Source: Bacteroidia bacterium (lineage in GTDB: Bacteria; Bacteroidota; Bacteroidia; J057). From it: a stretch of 64,000 bases of DNA. Positions 55,004 through 62,802 of this stretch are shown here, piece after piece; within the stretch, counting starts at the first letter, position 1, and each line of letters opens with the position of its first letter. Position numbers and translations under genes: made by a program. The DNA is taken from contig JAWKNO010000001.1 of NCBI GenBank assembly GCA_041391665.1, forward strand, positions 372,001-436,000, read 5' to 3'. Below the pieces are notes generated by a model that made no database searches, had not been told where the DNA came from, and saw only the letters and a program-made list of their open reading frames with translations.

Positions 55004-55840
55004 ATGACTGAAGTCAGATTTTTTCTGAAAACGGCCGGTTATTGTCTGGCCAAAGAAAACCACGCCATTCGCGGCGGGAAAAGAAACAATATTCAGTTTC
55101 CTGCGACTTATGGCATGATTCACCATCCGGAAAAGGGTTGGATTCTATTTGATACAGGCTATACACAGCGGTTTTATGAAGCTACAGATCATTTTCCGGG
55201 TAAGCCCTACAAATGGATAACGCCCACATTTATTAAACCCGAAGAAGAGGCAGTCGCTGAGGTAAAAAGAATGGGGATCAACCCTGAGGATATCGGCCAT
55301 ATCCTCGTTTCGCATTTTCACGCCGACCACGTAGGCGGGTTGCGGGACTTCCCACGCGCAATTTTTTATTGCTCAACTGCTGCATTTGATCAGGTCCAGC
55401 GCCTGAAAGGATTTGCGGGTGTGCGAAGAGGCCTGCTCCCCGGCCATTTGCCGGAGGATTTTACCCGCAGAGCAGTGCTGACCGATACAGGCAATTTTCA
55501 AACAAAAAATGACCCTGACCTCGGTGTGATGACGGACTTATTTGGTGATGGCAGCATATTGTTGCCCTATTTGCCCGGCCATGCGGCGGGACAGTTTGGC
55601 GCTTTGCTGAATACCAATAAGGGAAAAGTATTGCTGGCAGCGGACTCATCCTGGCTAAAAGCCAATTATCAGGAAAACCGCCTCCCCAGTCCAATTGTAA
55701 GATTATTTTTCGATTCCTGGAAAGATTTTAAAACCAGTCTGGAAAAAGTTTGGAAATTTTGGCAAAATAATCCTGATGTAAAAATCATTCCGACTCATTG
55801 TGAAGAAACAAGAAAAGAAATGATCGAAATCTTTTCATGA
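55004..55840 (+). CDS. MBL-fold metallo-hydrolase
   Basis: The 278-residue protein has the metal motif HFHADH (VSHFHADHVGG), then LPGHAAGQFG and the final PTHCEE histidine, as in lactonase-like metallo-beta-lactamase-fold proteins. FDTGY near residue 48 is normal for the family. Bound between the reductase and ketoacyl synthase genes with 6- and 29-bp gaps, it may hydrolyse a thioester or lactone intermediate of that lipid pathway. Confidence 0.85.
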   Translation: MTEVRFFLKTAGYCLAKENHAIRGGKRNNIQFPATYGMIHHPEKGWILFDTGYTQRFYEATDHFPGKPYKWITPTFIKPEEEAVAEVKRMGINPEDIGHILVSHFHADHVGGLRDFPRAIFYCSTAAFDQVQRLKGFAGVRRGLLPGHLPEDFTRRAVLTDTGNFQTKNDPDLGVMTDLFGDGSILLPYLPGHAAGQFGALLNTNKGKVLLAADSSWLKANYQENRLPSPIVRLFFDSWKDFKTSLEKVWKFWQNNPDVKIIPTHCEETRKEMIEIFS

Positions 55841-55869
55841 ATTAATCATCCATTTTAAGCCTTTCAGTT

Positions 55870-56868
55870 ATGAACGACTACAAGCCGGTCTCCATCCTCG
55901 GAATGGGAAAATGCCTTCCGAAAAGAAAAGTGCTCTCCTCAGAAATTGAGGAAAAACTTGGAATCCCTCCTGGATGGTCTGTCCGATTTTCCGGGGTGGA
56001 AGAGCGCTACCACAGCGACGGAGAAAGTAGCGCAGAACTGGGCGCCCGGGCGTTGGAAGAGGCCCTTGACCGGGCCGGAGTACGTTTTGATGAATTGGAT
56101 CTTATGATTTGTGGTTCGTCAACTTTTGATTTTCCTATACCCAACCAGGCTTGTATGATCAAAAGTGAAATAAAGGGTGGAACAGAATGCGATGTGCCTG
56201 CAATATCCATTGACAGTACCTGTCTGGGTTTTGTCTCGGCATTTGACATGGCAGCCAGCCTGCTCGATGGCAAACGCTATAAAAAAATAGGTATCGTAAG
56301 CGTCGAAGTCGCTTCCAAAGGACTAAATCCGAAGGATTGGGAAACCTCTACCTTGTTTGGCGACGGGGCAGCGGCGGCAGTAATTGCCTGGGCACCCGAA
56401 CGCGAAGGGTATGTGATAAAGGCCGACATGAAGACGTGGTCTGAAAATATATTTTCTACTCAGGTGAAGGGGGGAGGGAATGCTTATTTTTTCAAGGACC
56501 ATCCCTATGATCCGGCTCTTCACTCCTTCGCTATGGAGGGAAAAACGTTGCTGCGAATGGCAAGCACCAAAATTCCTATTTTCATGGACAAGTTTTTCTC
56601 TGACCTTGACATCAAAATCACGGATGTAGAACTTATCATTCCCCATCAGGCAAGTAAAATTGGGATAGAGCTTTTTTTTAGAATGTATCCATTACGGCGC
56701 GAACAACTTTTCGGAAATCTCCGTACGCATGGCAATTGTATTTCAGCATCCATACCTATGTCTTTATATGATGCAATCGAAGCCGGCAAATTGCAACGCG
56801 GACAGACCTGTTTGATAAGTGGCACTTCAGCCGGATTTTCGATAGGGGGATTGTTATTCCGTTATTAA
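55870..56868 (+). CDS. 3-oxoacyl-ACP synthase III-like thiolase-fold enzyme
   Basis: The 332-residue protein has the KASIII triad: Cys118 in SIDSTCLGF, His in IIPHQASK (about 258) and Asn in RTHGNCISAS (about 288). GISGT-like SGTSAGFSIGG ends it. It condenses an acyl thioester with a second substrate; FabH starts fatty acid synthesis, while the related OleA joins two acyl-CoAs head-to-head. The genomic context (OleD-like reductase and MBL hydrolase) favours a specialised role over housekeeping FabH. OleC- or OleB-like genes are absent from the window. Confidence 0.85.
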   Translation: MNDYKPVSILGMGKCLPKRKVLSSEIEEKLGIPPGWSVRFSGVEERYHSDGESSAELGARALEEALDRAGVRFDELDLMICGSSTFDFPIPNQACMIKSEIKGGTECDVPAISIDSTCLGFVSAFDMAASLLDGKRYKKIGIVSVEVASKGLNPKDWETSTLFGDGAAAAVIAWAPEREGYVIKADMKTWSENIFSTQVKGGGNAYFFKDHPYDPALHSFAMEGKTLLRMASTKIPIFMDKFFSDLDIKITDVELIIPHQASKIGIELFFRMYPLRREQLFGNLRTHGNCISASIPMSLYDAIEAGKLQRGQTCLISGTSAGFSIGGLLFRY

Positions 56869-57092
56869 GGGATGAACCATAAATTGAAATTTTCATAAAC
56901 GAAAAGTAGCTGTTTGCGTAGTTGTATGTAGCAATGACCAGTGGTGTTTTTATGTTAAAATGCCAAAAGTCATAGGTGTTTAAGAAATGGATTCCTAATC
57001 TCGGGTTTATTCTCTTACCACATTGTGCAACCAATTGTATGAAGAGATATCTTATACTAAAACAACAATCACACATTTAACTAAACAGCTAT

Positions 57093-58007
57093 ATGGCATT
57101 TGATTTATCGTTGAAAGCTGATGTTATTGATGTCAAAGATTTGACCGATGACTATTTCAGGAAAAACTATTTGCTACCCAAAAAACCTCTTTTAATTAAA
57201 GGCTTAGCGAATCAGCAGCCCGCCGGAGGAAAATGGACGATCGACTTTTTTCGACGGGAAATGGGTAACGAAATTATCGAGATACTCAACAATGAAGACA
57301 AGGCCAACGGCTCGGCCTACCTCAAAGGAAACCACAAGATTCAACTGAAAGAGTTTCTCGATATAATTGAAAAAGATGAATATACGCCCCTGCGTATGTT
57401 TGCGATCCGGATGTTTCGCCGTAATCCCAAACTCAGACAAGACTGGAAATGTCCTTCTTTCTTTCGGGGAATTCTGAGCGGAACAGGCTATTTTTTTATG
57501 GGAGGAAAGGATACCAAAGTTCACTTCCACTATGATGTGGACAACAATGACGGACTATTAATTCATTTCCATGGAGAAAAGCGATTGGTGCTGATTGAGC
57601 CCAAATACACAGAGTTTCTATACAGGTTGCCGCTTTGCAGTCATTCCTTTGTAGATCTCGATAATATCGACTATGAAAAGTATCCGGGGCTGAATTATGT
57701 AAAAGGATATGAGATCATTCAGGAAGCGGGAGACGGGGTCTATATTCCTGCCAGTTACTGGCATTACAATAAGTATCTGAGCGGAGGAATAGCCGTCTCA
57801 TACCGTAAACTCAACAACAATCTTTGGCGGAATGTGATCGCACTCGGAAAAATTATATTTTTTATTCCGACCGACAAAATCCTCACCTTTCTGTTAAAAG
57901 ACCGCTGGAAAGACTATAAAATCCGGCAGGCAGAAAAACAGGTGAATAAGAGTATTGAGAAGGTAAAACATTCTGCAGAGGTATTAGCGCCTGTGCATTC
58001 AATGTAG
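57093..58007 (+). CDS. JmjC/cupin_8-like oxygenase
   Basis: The 304-residue protein has the double-stranded beta-helix with the metal motif HFHYD (HxD-type, near 150) and a second histidine in SYWHYNK, and begins with a typical cupin_8 region (KPLLIKGLAN). These are Fe(II)/2-oxoglutarate-dependent hydroxylases, often acting on ribosomal proteins or small peptides. The substrate is unknown. Its C-terminal helix is lysine-rich. A strong terminator follows. Confidence 0.82.
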   Translation: MAFDLSLKADVIDVKDLTDDYFRKNYLLPKKPLLIKGLANQQPAGGKWTIDFFRREMGNEIIEILNNEDKANGSAYLKGNHKIQLKEFLDIIEKDEYTPLRMFAIRMFRRNPKLRQDWKCPSFFRGILSGTGYFFMGGKDTKVHFHYDVDNNDGLLIHFHGEKRLVLIEPKYTEFLYRLPLCSHSFVDLDNIDYEKYPGLNYVKGYEIIQEAGDGVYIPASYWHYNKYLSGGIAVSYRKLNNNLWRNVIALGKIIFFIPTDKILTFLLKDRWKDYKIRQAEKQVNKSIEKVKHSAEVLAPVHSM

Positions 58008-58036
58008 GGCGCTAAATATTGGCGCAGCACTCAAGG

Positions 58037-58078
58037 TATCAACAGGCATATATACTTTATGCCTGTTGATATTTTTTT
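58037..58078 (+). terminator. Rho-independent terminator after the cupin gene
   Basis: A perfect 14-bp stem (TATCAACAGGCATA with its complement, 7-nt loop) is followed by seven Ts. It ends the cupin transcript and separates it from the beta-propeller gene. Confidence 0.85.
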
Positions 58079-58127
58079 GCGCGTACCCCAAAAAGTAACG
58101 TGATATTTCCTAAATTGAATCAAAAAA

Positions 58128-59828
58128 ATGAAGAAAATCACCATTGCCACCTGCGTATTTCTACTACTATTTGCAGGGAATCAGTCGTTTGGCCAAAACT
58201 TCTCCTGGGCAGGATCGATGGGTGGCGCAAATACAGATAAAGGATACAGCATAACCACCGATGCTGCGGGCAACACCTATACCACCGGGTATTTTACCGG
58301 AACGGCAGATTTTGACCCGGGAGCAGGAGTACTAAATATTACGTCCATTGGTGCAACGGATATTTTTATTCAAAAAACAGGGCCTTCCGGGGACCTCATC
58401 TGGGTCAAAAATATAGGGGGCGCTGCTTTGAGTTGTGGCGCATATGATATTGCCAGCGATAATCAAAATAATATCTATGTTACCGGCTATTTTGGCGGGA
58501 CTGTCGATTTTGATCCTGGTGCAGGTACCTCTACTCTCACTTCCCATGGAAGTGAAGATGTTTTTTTATTAAAACTCGATGACTCCGGCAACTTCCTTTG
58601 GGCAAATGCGATGGGCGGAAACAAATCAGATATTGGTCTGTCCGTCGCAACTGATCCTTCGGGGGATGTATTCATTACCGGATACTTCGACGGAACCGGC
58701 GATTTTGACCCGGGTGCTGGCGTATATAATCTGACCTCTGCCGGATTTATCGATATTTTTGTGCAAAAAACCGATGCCTCCGGGAACCTCCTTTGGGCAG
58801 TTTCAATTGGTGGAACCGGCTTTGAGGAAGGTCATGCGATGGCAACTGATGGCCTGGGGAATGTGTTTGTGACGGGTTATTTTGAAAAAACAGTTGACTT
58901 CGATCCCGGAGCGGGTGGGTTTCCGCTTACAACTAATGGCGGTGCAGATGTTTACATACTGAAACTGGATCCGGCAGGATCGTTGCTTTGGGCAACAAGT
59001 TTTGGAAGTGGTTCAGATGATGGTGGCTTATCTATCGCAACAGATCTTCATGGGAATGTCTATACTACCGGTTTTTTTGCAGGTATTGCAGATTTCGATC
59101 CGGGAGCTGGAACAGTGAATCTGACTACCAAAGGGTCTATCGATATTTTTGTGCAAAAATCAGACCCTTCCGGAAATTTTCTATGGGCAAATTCGACAGG
59201 GAGTACAAGTTCAGATTCGGGTGAAGGTGTTACCACTGACGCAGAAGGGAATATGTACCTGGTCGGTTATTTCAGGCAAACTGTTGATTTCGATCCGGGA
59301 CCGGATACTGCAAGTTTTACCGCCGTTGGCTCCCTCGATATTTTTGTTCAAAAATTAGACAGTGCAGGTAATCTGCTCTGGGTGAAAACGTTAGGTGGAA
59401 CCAGCGGTGAAGTCGCTGAAGCAGTTGCGGTTGATATGATGGGAAATGTATATGTTACAGGTCATTATACAGAAACTGTTGATTTTGATCCTGGCGCAGG
59501 TACTGCCTCCCACACATCCATGGGCAGCAATGATATTTTTATACTAAAACTGGGAGAAGTCGCAGATAAAATCACAGACAACCTGTGGCTCCATAACTTT
59601 CAGCTATACCCAAACCCATCAACGGGAAAAATCCGCATTTCTTCAACCGAAAACCTGGTTGAAGCTGGGGTCAATGTGCTGGATATATCAGGAAAACTGA
59701 TTCAACATCAGACCTTCCGCAATACTGCTGAAATGGAACTGAATCTGAGGGTGCCGGCAGGGATTTACTTCATTGAAATAACAGCAGCTCAGGGAAGAGC
59801 CGTGCTGGTTGCAAATGTGATTGAATAA
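58128..59828 (+). CDS. Secreted SBBP-type beta-propeller repeat protein with T9SS domain
   Basis: The 566-residue protein has a signal peptide (about 1-22), then seven repeats of about 57 residues. Each reads roughly GNVYTTGYF...VDFDPGAGT...DIFVQK...GNLLWA and contains a DFDPGAG or DFDPGPD turn, forming a beta-propeller (SBBP-like). The aspartates in the turn probably bind calcium. A T9SS sorting domain follows (LYPNPSTGKIRIS to the end). It is likely a surface or secreted adhesion-type protein with no known enzymatic role. Confidence 0.88.
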   Translation: MKKITIATCVFLLLFAGNQSFGQNFSWAGSMGGANTDKGYSITTDAAGNTYTTGYFTGTADFDPGAGVLNITSIGATDIFIQKTGPSGDLIWVKNIGGAALSCGAYDIASDNQNNIYVTGYFGGTVDFDPGAGTSTLTSHGSEDVFLLKLDDSGNFLWANAMGGNKSDIGLSVATDPSGDVFITGYFDGTGDFDPGAGVYNLTSAGFIDIFVQKTDASGNLLWAVSIGGTGFEEGHAMATDGLGNVFVTGYFEKTVDFDPGAGGFPLTTNGGADVYILKLDPAGSLLWATSFGSGSDDGGLSIATDLHGNVYTTGFFAGIADFDPGAGTVNLTTKGSIDIFVQKSDPSGNFLWANSTGSTSSDSGEGVTTDAEGNMYLVGYFRQTVDFDPGPDTASFTAVGSLDIFVQKLDSAGNLLWVKTLGGTSGEVAEAVAVDMMGNVYVTGHYTETVDFDPGAGTASHTSMGSNDIFILKLGEVADKITDNLWLHNFQLYPNPSTGKIRISSTENLVEAGVNVLDISGKLIQHQTFRNTAEMELNLRVPAGIYFIEITAAQGRAVLVANVIE

Positions 59829-59850
59829 GAGGTAGACGTTTAATCCTACC

Positions 59851-60153
59851 TCACATCCTTGCCCCTTTGATCAAAAGCATGGATTGCACAGACGCATCTT
59901 TCAGATGAGTATATTGTAGTCTGCGCTCATCTTTCATATAGTTATTCAGGTCTTCTTCGGAGTCGAATTCGACAAAATGAATTTCGTAAGGTTTTTCTTC
60001 TTCCCCTGACACATAGGCATGCTCATCCGGACGTAGCCGGTAGATCATTTTTCCATTGTATTGTTTCATTAAAGGGAGAACAAAATCCTCAAATTGTATG
60101 AAGATATCCTCCTTACCTTCTTTCAGATAAATGAATTGGGTTATGTAAATCAT
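59851..60153 (-). CDS. DUF1330-like dimeric ferredoxin-fold protein
   Basis: The 100-residue protein resembles small ferredoxin-like alpha/beta proteins (DUF1330/NIPSNAP type): YITQFIYLKEGKEDIF, YRLRPDEHAYVSGEE, YEIHFVEFDSEEDLNNYMKD. These are commonly dimeric and of unknown role. Its first 41 bp overlap the 3' end of the preceding duplicated-domain gene in another frame, suggesting translational coupling. Confidence 0.72.
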   Translation of the reverse strand: MIYITQFIYLKEGKEDIFIQFEDFVLPLMKQYNGKMIYRLRPDEHAYVSGEEEKPYEIHFVEFDSEEDLNNYMKDERRLQYTHLKDASVQSMLLIKGARM

Positions 60154-60952
60154 GACTGTTGGTTATCAGTGTTTTAAAATTGTTTTTCAATTGTGGAAAT
60201 TCGGCAATAAAGTCGAAAAAGTTATCCGTAGCCGACTGATTGATAAAATGGTTTACTACGTTAACTGCTGCTATGGTCAGGGTTTGGTTATATTTATCCG
60301 AAACCCCGACAGCTTCTACAAATTGTAATAACTGGGAACAGACGTTTTCAACAGCTTTTTCCTTTCCATATTTTTTGATATGAATCCAGGCCAGCCTCAA
60401 ATGTGCTTCATGGCTAAATAGGGAAACCGGAAAAGTTCCAATCTCAAACAAGTTTTCAAATAAAGCATCGCTGAGTGAAGCGTGGGTTTGTACTTCCTTC
60501 ACATTTTTTTTGAGGAATTCTGTTAGTTTTTCCAATGGCTTTTTATCCGGCCCGACCCAGTTGTGTCGTGCATGAATGGAAAACAGTTTTTCCCGGCTGT
60601 AAAATTCCAGCGGAAGATTTTTTTTTGCTAAATCGGAATGCAAAAAAGCGTTACACGCTTCTACAAGCGAAGTGAATTCCTGACGGATCAGAAATTCTTT
60701 TGTTGAAATCAGCCAGAACCGTGTCATGGTTTCGTGATACCCGCTGGTATCTGTATTCGGTGTGCCGACAGATTCATTAAATTTAATGATATGACCCCTG
60801 ATGAGCCTGAGTGCTTCAGAAAAACCATAGCTGTATGAGTACCAAACTGCAACGACCAGGTGTGCTTCGTGGGTCCATTGTGGTTTCGGCAATGTTTTTG
60901 CCTCAAACTGTTGAATGAATAACTCAATTTCCTTTTTGCTAAGTGCGTCCAT
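60113..60952 (-). CDS. Uncharacterised protein with two HEAHL-type helical domains
   Basis: The 279-residue protein holds two related halves: WTHEAHLVVAVWYSY near residue 26 and FSHEAHLRLAWIHIKKYG near 180. Each is followed by a helix pair with YHETMTRFW or YNQTLTIAAV. The (S/T)HEAHL pattern is that of a known single-domain family of unknown function; here it is duplicated in tandem, with the conserved His-Glu-x-His placed for metal binding. It overlaps the next gene by 41 bp. It is divergent to the CHAT gene. Confidence 0.65.
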   Translation of the reverse strand: MDALSKKEIELFIQQFEAKTLPKPQWTHEAHLVVAVWYSYSYGFSEALRLIRGHIIKFNESVGTPNTDTSGYHETMTRFWLISTKEFLIRQEFTSLVEACNAFLHSDLAKKNLPLEFYSREKLFSIHARHNWVGPDKKPLEKLTEFLKKNVKEVQTHASLSDALFENLFEIGTFPVSLFSHEAHLRLAWIHIKKYGKEKAVENVCSQLLQFVEAVGVSDKYNQTLTIAAVNVVNHFINQSATDNFFDFIAEFPQLKNNFKTLITNSHDLHNPIHLSERR

Positions 60953-61032
60953 ACGGTTTATTATAATGGGAATAATAATCCTTTTCCCTCACATCTTCCA
61001 AATCCGGATCATCGTGTTTATATTTATACCTG

Positions 61033-62790
61033 ATGCCGGAATTTCACGACATACCACTGCTTGTAGTTGCTTGTGCCAATAGTCCTCAGACAGGCCGCAG
61101 GCTGAATAACCTTGTTCTGGAACGCCGTAAAATCTCCAATTTCCTGAATCCTTCTCAGGTGAATGCGCTATGTGAAGTCCTCGAGGAAGGCGAAACTTCT
61201 GTTCAGGAGCTTTTCCATCTGATCAACCAAAATCAGAATAAAACCCGTATTCGCCTGATTCATTTTGCCGGTCACGCAGACGACCGGCATCTGGGCCTGA
61301 TTTCTGAAACTGGAGAAGTACAAAAGTTTGACGCACAATCTCTGGCGGATTTTCTCCGGGATATGCCCAATCTCACACTCGTATTTCTCAACGGCTGTAC
61401 GACCGAAGCGTTTAAGGATATCCTGCTGGCTGATTGTACGCCTTTGCTGATTGCCACGCACCGCCCTGTTCCCGATCAGGTAGCACTGGATTTTTCTCAG
61501 GCTTTTTACGATGCTTTTGCCCTGAGTTATATGTCTGTAAAAGCCGCGTTCGCCGCTGCCCAAATGGCGATAAAATCAAATGACTATACTTCCGAATGGG
61601 CAGAGCTGCGCGGGTCTTTTGACTTTGGTGACGAAGATGATGTGCCGGAGGATAAGTTCTGGTGGGAATTATTTATTCGCCCCGGAGCAGATGACGCGGC
61701 CAACTGGAAGCTGCTCGATGCAAAAAAAACAGGGGAAACGCCTGTTTCCGAGCTGGAAAAAATGCTGAAGGAAAAAGAAACTGAACTCCATAAGACAAGT
61801 AAGACTGAGGCGGAAGTTATTGAAGATCTGAAGAAAATACATAAAGACAATCCGGCCGTACTGGCCGCACTGGAAAACCCGGCGGTGGCGAGTGTTATGG
61901 CTTTACCTTATCTGGGCGCCGATGGCCCCGAAGCCGAAAAACTCAAAGCTGAAATCGCGAAACTTCAGAAACAAATTTCGGGTAGCAGGCTCCGCCATAC
62001 GGAAAATATCCTGCGGAAAAATCTGGTGCATTTCAATTTTCAGCCTCAGAGAAACTTTCCCGGTGTAAAATTTTCCGATCGGGTAAAAATGATCTATATC
62101 CGCGGCTCACAGGGCGACGGACAGCGACTCCTGCTAAAAATCATGCAAAAGCTGGTGGGGCTTTACGACGAAATAAAACCTGCCACGCATATCGAATTTG
62201 CCCATAGGGAACATGCCCTTGATCCGGTTCCCTCCACGCAGAATATCTGGCAACTGACAAGTAACGCGCTCGGTTTTGGGCCTGCAGACCAGGCCGCCTC
62301 TGTATGCAGCAACCTGTACGAATCACTGCTTACCCAACATGTCATTCTCCGGTGGGAAAATTTTCACGAATGCCTTCCCCGCGAACGAAATGCAATCATT
62401 CAGACTTTCTGGGACGGACTTTGCCAGCATCTCAGGCTTCCCGGCAATGACCGCAGACTGATCGTTTTTCTTGTAGAAAATGCCGGCAGCCGCGACGAAA
62501 TTAATCCCGACCCGGTAAAAGGAATCACCCTGCAACCCAAAGCCGAAACCAGTAATGAACCGCTGATTCTTCTTCCTCCGATTGGTTTGCTGAAAAAAAC
62601 ACAGTTGGAAGAGTGGGTGAGCTTTTTGCGACTGGAAGATACCTTTCCCCAAACCAACCTGCTCGCTATCGATCAGCCATCAGACCAGACCGGTAAGTCA
62701 TATCTGGACGAATGGAACGAAAAACCCGTCGAAATTGTACTTGAAAAAATATTCAGAACTTTTGCCCAAAGCCCTGTACCCTGGAGTTAA
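61033..62790 (+). CDS. CHAT-domain protease fused to an apparently inactive STAND-like domain
   Basis: The 585-residue protein begins with a CHAT (caspase-like) domain (about 1-200) with the catalytic dyad H81 (HFAGH) and C122 (LNGCTT). A helical linker, partly coiled coil (about 235-325), follows. The C-terminal 250 residues look like a STAND NTPase with a lost Walker A: RGSQGDGQR (357-365) has Gln and Arg where Lys and Ser/Thr should be. CHAT/inactive-STAND proteins belong to MoxR-linked biological conflict systems, in which an infection signal activates the protease. The AAA+ gene starts 12 bp later, so they form an operon. Confidence 0.75.
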   Translation: MPEFHDIPLLVVACANSPQTGRRLNNLVLERRKISNFLNPSQVNALCEVLEEGETSVQELFHLINQNQNKTRIRLIHFAGHADDRHLGLISETGEVQKFDAQSLADFLRDMPNLTLVFLNGCTTEAFKDILLADCTPLLIATHRPVPDQVALDFSQAFYDAFALSYMSVKAAFAAAQMAIKSNDYTSEWAELRGSFDFGDEDDVPEDKFWWELFIRPGADDAANWKLLDAKKTGETPVSELEKMLKEKETELHKTSKTEAEVIEDLKKIHKDNPAVLAALENPAVASVMALPYLGADGPEAEKLKAEIAKLQKQISGSRLRHTENILRKNLVHFNFQPQRNFPGVKFSDRVKMIYIRGSQGDGQRLLLKIMQKLVGLYDEIKPATHIEFAHREHALDPVPSTQNIWQLTSNALGFGPADQAASVCSNLYESLLTQHVILRWENFHECLPRERNAIIQTFWDGLCQHLRLPGNDRRLIVFLVENAGSRDEINPDPVKGITLQPKAETSNEPLILLPPIGLLKKTQLEEWVSFLRLEDTFPQTNLLAIDQPSDQTGKSYLDEWNEKPVEIVLEKIFRTFAQSPVPWS

Positions 62791-62802
62791 ATATTATCCC
62801 TC

